A stretch of 64,000 bases of DNA from assembly GCF_031583025.1 (NCBI RefSeq), contig NZ_CP134062.1, positions 1,426,001 through 1,490,000 on the forward strand, written 5' to 3'. The notes under the pieces were generated by a model. That model had not been told where the DNA came from and ran no database searches. It saw nothing but the letters and a program-made list of their open reading frames with translations. This document shows, piece after piece, positions 58,926 through 64,000 of this stretch. Made by a program: the position numbers and the translations under genes. Every line of letters begins with the position of its first letter. Position 1 is the first letter of the stretch. This stretch comes from Mycobacterium sp. Z3061 (GTDB lineage Bacteria > Actinomycetota > Actinomycetes > Mycobacteriales > Mycobacteriaceae).

Positions 58926-60893
58926 ATGTCTGCTGAAATAACCGTTCGTGGTTCGTTCGCGGCGTCTCGGCCGCCCGAGCGAGGTACTGTTCATGCCTTT
59001 ATCAGCTACGAGGGTCCGTCGATGGGGCCGGTATACACGAGGGTGACACGTGACCTGGACGTCGTGCAGACGTCAGTAACCGAGCTCATGGACGGGGATG
59101 ACTCCGCGGTCACCTGGTGGTCCGCCGAGCGCTTGCGCACCTGGTCGACCCGGCCATGGAATCAGGACGGCGAACAGTTGCCGCTCGTGCATCACGCCAG
59201 GGTCGCTATTGAAGCAAAGTTCCGCGACTTCGCCGCGTTGTCCGCTTGGGTCGGTGAGCACGTCACCACCACCGAAGGATTCCACGTCACCCACATCGAG
59301 TGGGCATTGACGGTGAAACGGCGTGATGAGTTAACTCGGCAGGTCCGCGATAGGGCCGTCAAGGACGCTGTTGATCGTGCCCAGTCGTACGCAGATGCCC
59401 TTGGCCTTGGCAAAATCAGTCCCGTGGCGATCGCTGACGCAGGAATGTTGGTTGCCAACCTGCGTCCAGAGGCGGGCTCTGGGCAGGGCCGTACGGTGGC
59501 CCGGGCCGGACTGCACCAAGCCGTTCAGCAATCAGGTCTCGAGCTGGTGCCGCAGGACATTGAGGTCGCCGCCTCGGTCGATGCGCGATTTGTCGTCGAG
59601 GGATCAGGATCAACCCCCTTAAACTCTCGCGCTGAGCCTACGGAATTTACAGACGTGAGGCGCGAGCCTAACGCTGAGCCGTGGGTGAGTGAGTTCCGAG
59701 ACGACGACGCCGGCTACCTGGCATGGCTCGCCACCCATCCCAACGGCTACGTAATCAACGTCGCCCGCAGCCACAGTGCGACCCAAGCGAGGGTGCACCA
59801 CGCCGGTTGTAGGAATATCAACGGTGAGTGCCCCAACGGTGGCGCGTGGACGGGACCATACGTCAAGGTTTGCGCGGAGCATCTGGCTGAACTCGACCAG
59901 TGGGCGGTCGACCAAGTGGGGAACCCGATTGCGCCGTGCGGAACTTGCCATCCGGCCAGTGATTCCCATTCGCCCAGTTCAATCCAGCCGCCTGACCAGG
60001 CGGTGCCCGCCGCACTGCCCGACGGCCGCTGCGAAGTACATGGACCGGTGGACACTGCAGTGGTCCAGGCTTGGGCCGATGACTACATTCGGTTCGAACG
60101 CCTGCCGATCTGGCAAAAGGACCTGCGCGATGAGATTCGCAATCGCTGCGGGCAGCTTGAGCCGTCTGCAGAGCAGCTACTGCACGCCGCGTTTTTCGGT
60201 CCCAAGGTCTCCACTGCCGACGTCGAGAACGTGTTGCTCTACTACATTGACTCGTTCAGAGTCTCAGGTAAGAACGGGATTCGCTTCGAACACGGCGCCG
60301 GGGTGCCGCCGGCGCCAAACGGTAACGGATACCGGTTCTGCTACCGCTATGCGCTTGCGCCCCGGTCGGGCGCCTTCGATTCGTGGCGGCAGGAACGAAC
60401 GGTTGCCTCATTCGACTGGACTGATCTCGGAGCGTTCGCCGGCGAAAAGCAGCTGGCTCAGGTGTGGCTGGCACTCGCCCGCGGCGATGTCAAGGTATTT
60501 GCGCCCACCGCGCACGGGACCCCATTTGGCGTCAGAGTGAAGGTTCGGCCGCCGGTTAATCGCCAGCCGGTCTGGGGTGCGTTACTGAAGGGGGTCTTTG
60601 ATGGGGTGATCTGCGCATTCCAAGCTCACATCGACACCGCGATCCTGCCGGAGGTCGCAGCGCGGCTCGCAACGGTTCTTCCGGCAGATTCCGCTGAGAT
60701 TGAGGAGCGTCTGCTTGATCAACGCCGGGCAGTTTTGGGCTCAGTACACAGGCTGGTCACCCCATACCGAGAAGGCGTCAAGTGGGACCCGTGCGACCAC
60801 CTCTGCGTGGCCGGGGATTTGCTGTCTGCGGAACCGGTCAATGACCGTTGGGCAATCAAGGGCGAGGTAATCGAACTTTCCCGCGAACGCTAA
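58926..60893 (+). CDS. SIMPL (DUF541) domain protein with two extra C-terminal domains
   Basis: A 655-residue protein. Residues about 1-230 are a SIMPL/DUF541 domain (ITVRGSFAASRPPERGTVHAF, then DAVDRAQSYADALGLGKI). A middle block (about 250-360: GYLAWLATHPNGYVINVARS, HHAGCRN, CGTCHP) has Cys/His spacing that could bind zinc. A third domain (about 400-655) contains LLYYIDSFRVSGKNGIRFEHG and is unrecognised. There is no signal peptide, although SIMPL proteins are often exported, so it is probably cytosolic. The ATG at 58926 is the first that starts the SIMPL domain; the open frame extends to 58749. Confidence 0.75.
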   Translation: MSAEITVRGSFAASRPPERGTVHAFISYEGPSMGPVYTRVTRDLDVVQTSVTELMDGDDSAVTWWSAERLRTWSTRPWNQDGEQLPLVHHARVAIEAKFRDFAALSAWVGEHVTTTEGFHVTHIEWALTVKRRDELTRQVRDRAVKDAVDRAQSYADALGLGKISPVAIADAGMLVANLRPEAGSGQGRTVARAGLHQAVQQSGLELVPQDIEVAASVDARFVVEGSGSTPLNSRAEPTEFTDVRREPNAEPWVSEFRDDDAGYLAWLATHPNGYVINVARSHSATQARVHHAGCRNINGECPNGGAWTGPYVKVCAEHLAELDQWAVDQVGNPIAPCGTCHPASDSHSPSSIQPPDQAVPAALPDGRCEVHGPVDTAVVQAWADDYIRFERLPIWQKDLRDEIRNRCGQLEPSAEQLLHAAFFGPKVSTADVENVLLYYIDSFRVSGKNGIRFEHGAGVPPAPNGNGYRFCYRYALAPRSGAFDSWRQERTVASFDWTDLGAFAGEKQLAQVWLALARGDVKVFAPTAHGTPFGVRVKVRPPVNRQPVWGALLKGVFDGVICAFQAHIDTAILPEVAARLATVLPADSAEIEERLLDQRRAVLGSVHRLVTPYREGVKWDPCDHLCVAGDLLSAEPVNDRWAIKGEVIELSRER

Positions 60894-61261
60894 ACACCAA
60901 CGGCTGCAGCCGCACCGAATCCAACGCGAGGGCGAATGCATTGCAATTAAGAAACCTTTCGCCGGGATTCTTCGCTAGCGCTATGGAGACTAGGAGGTTA
61001 CAACCCCTCGCAAAAGTCATCGCCCTGCCGACAGCGGCGGTTGTCATCGACGCAAACCAGACGCTCATATCGCTAGGTGCTGAACCTATCTGAGTGCCCG
61101 AGCCCTAGGCGCCAGTCAAACTGGGTGCCGGCCGGCGAAAGGCCAACACGCACGAAGCTAAGACAAATGAGGCGACGCGGAGCAATCGGGGCACCCGCGA
61201 TCCTTCAGTCAACCAAAGAAGCCTCCCCCAGAGAGCCTAACGACATTGAGGAGAAACGACT
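60894..61261. other. Intergenic region before a DUF2510 gene
   Basis: 368 bases with no gene called. A GAGGAG Shine-Dalgarno (about 61248-61253) precedes the TTG start of the next gene. No other signal was identified. Confidence 0.4.
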
Positions 61262-61921
61262 TTGACAACACAACCCGCGGCCGGCTGGTACCCGGACCCC
61301 AACGGGTCTGGTCGCCAACGGTACTTCGATGGCGCGACCTGGACAGAGAACTACGCGCCACCTGCCGCGCAGTCGCCGGTTGTCAAGACAAGTAACAGCG
61401 GTCGAACACTCGCGATCATCTTCGGAGTGATCGGTATCGCCCTGGTGCTGATCGTCGGTGTCTCCTGTGTAGCGGCGCTGTCTCGCCACGACAGCCGCGG
61501 CAACAGCGGCGCCTCCGGGCCCGGAATTTTAAACGACCAGACAGGCGCGATCAATCAGCCCGTCAGTGACGGCAAGTTCACCTTCACCGTTACCGGCATG
61601 GATCAGATGGACTCGATCGGTCTTACAAAGCCTCGAGGCAGATTCGTAATTATTGATGTGACCGTGAAAAACACTAGCCGGGAAGCGAAATCATTCCAGG
61701 TCAACGACCAGATTCTAGTCGGTTCGAATAACGCAAAATACAAAGCCGATTGGGTTGCCGCAGGTTCGATAAACGAGGAGAACACACTCCTGCTTCAACT
61801 CGGACCCGGCTTCGACGCGAAGTACAGGTTGCCGTTCGACGTACCCAGTGATGTCTCACCCCTCAAGGTAGAGCTGCATGACTCCTCACTCTCGAGAGGC
61901 GCAACTATCAAACTGTCCTGA
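61262..61921 (+). CDS. DUF2510 membrane protein with DUF4352-type external domain
   Basis: A 219-residue protein. The N-terminal DUF2510 motif is AAGWYPDPNGSGRQRYFDGATW. One membrane helix (about 50-70, IIFGVIGIALVLIVGVSCVA) follows, then a beta-rich external domain of the DUF4352/immunoglobulin-like type: FVIIDVTVKNTSREAKSF and LPFDVPSD are typical. Topology puts DUF2510 inside and DUF4352 outside. The TTG at 61262 is chosen because it directly precedes the conserved N-terminus. Function unknown; common in actinobacteria. Confidence 0.85.
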   Translation: MTTQPAAGWYPDPNGSGRQRYFDGATWTENYAPPAAQSPVVKTSNSGRTLAIIFGVIGIALVLIVGVSCVAALSRHDSRGNSGASGPGILNDQTGAINQPVSDGKFTFTVTGMDQMDSIGLTKPRGRFVIIDVTVKNTSREAKSFQVNDQILVGSNNAKYKADWVAAGSINEENTLLLQLGPGFDAKYRLPFDVPSDVSPLKVELHDSSLSRGATIKLS

Positions 61922-62277
61922 AGTCGCGTTCTAGCAAGGCCAGTGACACAACGCGAGTATGGGTGCGAGGCGCTCAACGCGCATCGGCACGCGGGATGCA
62001 GCTTCAAGCTTCGAGATCACGAGGATCAGCGTCTGATACGCCTTAACACATCGCTGCGGCGATTGCGTGGGCGTCTGCCGGGCGTGCGGGCTCGGCCCGC
62101 CGCTGAAGCCGTTAGGTCGCAGCGACTTGCAGCCGCGCTGAGCTGAATGCCGAGGACGCGCCATCCGGCCGCTACCGCCTGCTCGAACAGATTGGTTACG
62201 AAGTGTGGCGAGGCCTATTACGCAGCGATTGGTCGCGAAGTCGTACCCGCGCTGAGGAGCACAACGCATCCCCCACG
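61922..62277. other. Intergenic region before the transposase remnant
   Basis: About 350 bases; no gene called. Frames on both strands lack recognisable domains. Part may be decayed 5' sequence of the IS481-type element that is recognisable from about 62278. Confidence 0.3.
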
Positions 62278-62538
62278 AGTTGGCCCTGAGGGAAGTAGCG
62301 TCGCCGCCCTCGCGATCGAGTGTGTACCGGATCCTGGCGCGCCACGGTGACCATCAACGGGTTGGCGTCCTCCCAGCAGCAGAACCACAAACGCAAGTAA
62401 CGGCGCTGCCAGCGCGACCCGCCGATGCAGCTGTGGCAGATGGACATCATAGGTGGGGTGTTCTTGGCCGATGGTCGTGAGTGCAAGTTGGTCACTGGTA
62501 TCGACGATCACGCCCGGTTCGTCGTGATGGCTCCGGGT
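62278..62538 (+). pseudogene. IS481-family transposase remnant
   Basis: Two frames carry fragments. SRSSVYRILARHG (about 62300-62350) matches the helix-turn-helix end of IS481-type transposases. PPMQLWQMDIIGGVFLADGR (from about 62419) continues to VTGIDDHARFVV, the start of the DDE catalytic core. They are separated by a frameshift and an in-frame TAA at 62398. The element ends abruptly near 62538, where an unrelated remnant begins. No terminal inverted repeats were found. Confidence 0.75.
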
Positions 62539-62692
62539 ACTGAAACTGGCGGCAGTCTCATACGTCTCGAGCGAACTGCCTTTCACCGGCCTCAGGTTTC
62601 CCATGGGTGTAGCGGTGGACAATGGCGATGTTTATGTCGTCGACAGCTACAACAAGCGGGTGCTGAAGCTGCCGGCGCTGTATGCGAGTTGA
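62536..62692 (+). pseudogene. NHL-repeat remnant of a PknD-type sensor domain
   Basis: From 62536 the sequence reads VLKLAAVSYVSSEL, then after one extra T in a run of four (about 62580-62583) TGLRFPMGVAVDNGDVYVVD and SYNKRVLKLPALYAS with a stop at 62690-62692. This is the terminal NHL beta-propeller blade of PknD-like kinases (VAVD..GNVYV.D..N.RV.KL). The rest of the kinase is absent. The extra base breaks the frame, so this is a dead fragment joined to the IS481 remnant. Confidence 0.7.
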
Positions 62693-62935
62693 TGGGCGGG
62701 TCATCACGACGCCGACGTCCATGCCGGTGATGCGGTTGGTCGCGTGGAGTCTGGCCCGCAGGATGGTTCTCCAAGACCGTTGCCCCGCTGACCTATTCAC
62801 CGCCCTGCTACCTTCAGGCGATCCGTCGGTGTTGCGACGTTGTCTAGAACCCACCCCGTCGCTCCTGGCCTGCGTTTGGACCGTCATCAACAGTTGTCGT
62901 TCAACATAATTCGCGCACCACGGCTACCTTGACAC

Positions 62936-63346
62936 TCACTTGCGGCGCGCCTTGAGCGTGTGATTGATTGCGAACGCCGCCCAGATCAGAGTCCACATTC
63001 CGCCCCAGAGCAGCCAACCAAATCCGAACAACGACAGGACACCTGACGCGGCATTCGAGGCGTCGATGTCCGATTGAGTTGCGTTGGGGTCAGTGGGGAC
63101 ACTGGCGGCAGAGCCAAACCAGAAGAAGCAAGGGATGGCAGTGCCGAGGAATGCGAAGACTGCGAGCAAGACAAACCCGTAGTGAATGGTGACACGACCC
63201 GGTTCAACTGGCGGCGTAGCGGCAAAATGCGCGGGGGGTGGCTGAAAGCGGCTGGTCCATTCAGTGCCATCAAACCAACGAGTGTTCGGGCTGCCGTCAG
63301 GGTCGGGATACCAACCGGCCGGCGTCGGAGGCGGTGCAGGACTCAT
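62936..63346 (-). CDS. DUF2510 membrane protein, 136 residues
   Basis: A DUF2510 N-terminus (AGWYPDPDGSPNTRWFDGTEW) is followed by a Pro-rich linker and two membrane helices, around GFVLLAVFAFLGTAIPCFFWF and FGWLLWGGMWTLIWAAFAI (segments approximate). The C-terminus is basic (HTLKARRK). The ATG at 63346 gives MSPAPPPTPAGWYPDP; a GTG at 63370 would add 8 residues, and neither has a strong Shine-Dalgarno. Function unknown. The bases between the NHL remnant and this gene's end (62693-62935) hold no gene. Confidence 0.75.
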   Translation of the reverse strand: MSPAPPPTPAGWYPDPDGSPNTRWFDGTEWTSRFQPPPAHFAATPPVEPGRVTIHYGFVLLAVFAFLGTAIPCFFWFGSAASVPTDPNATQSDIDASNAASGVLSLFGFGWLLWGGMWTLIWAAFAINHTLKARRK

Positions 63347-63664
63347 AACAACGACAATCCGACGCGGCACGACGCGAGAAATCTCACCATGGTCCCCCCG
63401 AAATCATTTCCGCTCTCAACGACAAGCTATTTCGCGAGGCCTGTCAAGGGACAACCCCCGCCATTCACACCACGAATAAGTTAACGCACCACCGCCAATG
63501 AAACCACCGTGTTCGCGCTGATTGAGCCCAACCCGTACTGGAACAATGTGGCCCGGGGGCGAGACAGAAGGCCCGCTGAAACGCATGCCTGGCCGGAAAC
63601 GGCGCCCCGCGCAGGGCATCGGAGGAAAGATTTGACCGGCGAGTTCGCCAAGTAGTCGTTGGGG
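63347..63664. other. Intergenic region, no gene seen
   Basis: 318 bases between two minus-strand genes; short frames only. The promoter of the DUF2510 gene should lie near 63347-63450. Confidence 0.35.
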
Positions 63665-64000
63665 CTAGGCGAAGGGCGCGAAGCGATACCCGCAGCGCTT
63701 GCATTTCCTTTCGTCGACCGGCATGGGTTGCGAGCAACCCGCGCATGCTTTGGTCTGTGCCTGATCCGAGGCGGCGTCCGTGACCACCTCCGAGCGATTC
63801 CGCCTAGTCAGGCGCAGCAGTACCGAGCCAATGAGGGCCGTGACCACCCCGATTCCCGCCACATGCAGAGCCATGCCGAGACGGGCCTGCGTGACACCCG
63901 GCTCGCCGCCATTCACTGGTCCGCCGGTGCCTGGTAGCACCAACAGGTGTTCCCCCGCGGCGGAAGTTGCGACTCCAACCGAAACCAGGAGACATAGGAC
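63665..64000 (-). CDS. Membrane protein with C-terminal zinc ribbon, 5' end cut by window
   Basis: The frame is open to the window edge, so the start lies beyond 64000. The visible 111 residues begin with a hydrophobic, signal-like stretch (VLCLLVSVGVATSAAG), then an external loop, a membrane helix (VAGIGVVTALIGSVLLRL) and a cytosolic tail ending in a zinc ribbon, CAGC...CKRC. A GTG at 63943 could start a shorter form but would omit the leader. Function unknown; zinc-ribbon tails often mediate protein contacts. Confidence 0.65.
   Translation of the reverse strand, partial: VLCLLVSVGVATSAAGEHLLVLPGTGGPVNGGEPGVTQARLGMALHVAGIGVVTALIGSVLLRLTRRNRSEVVTDAASDQAQTKACAGCSQPMPVDERKCKRCGYRFAPFA

Noticed and set aside
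63464-63746. 93-residue minus-strand frame near the window end
   Set aside because: Overlaps the zinc-ribbon gene in another frame; Arg-rich with no motif.

Overview
The window is high-G+C actinobacterial DNA from a slow-growing type Mycobacterium. This rests on a giant PPE-MPTR gene, a PE_PGRS gene, double-FHA ABC transporters like Rv1747, and gene order that matches M. tuberculosis Rv3365c to Rv3335c. That order is recalled, not searched; the window runs in the opposite orientation to H37Rv. No tRNA, rRNA or CRISPR array was recognised.

1-4337: a conservon-type operon (sensor ATPase, Roadblock/LC7, DUF742, GTPase) ending in the pentapeptide-repeat gyrase protector MfpA. 4348-12029: three tandem minus-strand FHA-FHA-ABC exporters, divergent from the 11.2 kb PPE gene at 12340-23511, whose C-terminal part is six copies of a ~1.8 kb super-repeat. 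23508-28044: flavin oxidoreductase, folD, DUF3017 membrane protein, secreted DUF732 protein and an intact FAD-linked oxidase. 28148-32932: one polypeptide combining Ser/Thr kinase, NTPase, a membrane segment and 14 WD40 repeats, followed by an AhpD-like pair. 33966-37366: methionine block (metZ-metX-methyltransferase) under a SAM-IV riboswitch. 37423-41391: hydrolase, trpS and two tandem YihY proteins.

From about 41.4 kb recognisable core synteny stops and accessory DNA begins with two truncated genes. It holds a serine hydrolase of the SxxK/SDN type, a VWA-PP2C-kinase operon that fits the TerY-P triad (a reported anti-phage/stress system), a PE_PGRS gene, a PknD-like kinase, small secreted proteins, a decayed PGRS pseudogene, a UDG-superfamily protein, a secreted-type HNH nuclease that is probably frameshifted, a SIMPL-domain fusion protein, three DUF2510 membrane proteins in all, and an IS481-type remnant abutting an NHL-repeat remnant.

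A theme is Ser/Thr phosphorylation: three kinases, one PP2C phosphatase and six FHA domains (phosphothreonine readers) within 55 kb. Whether they form circuits is inference.
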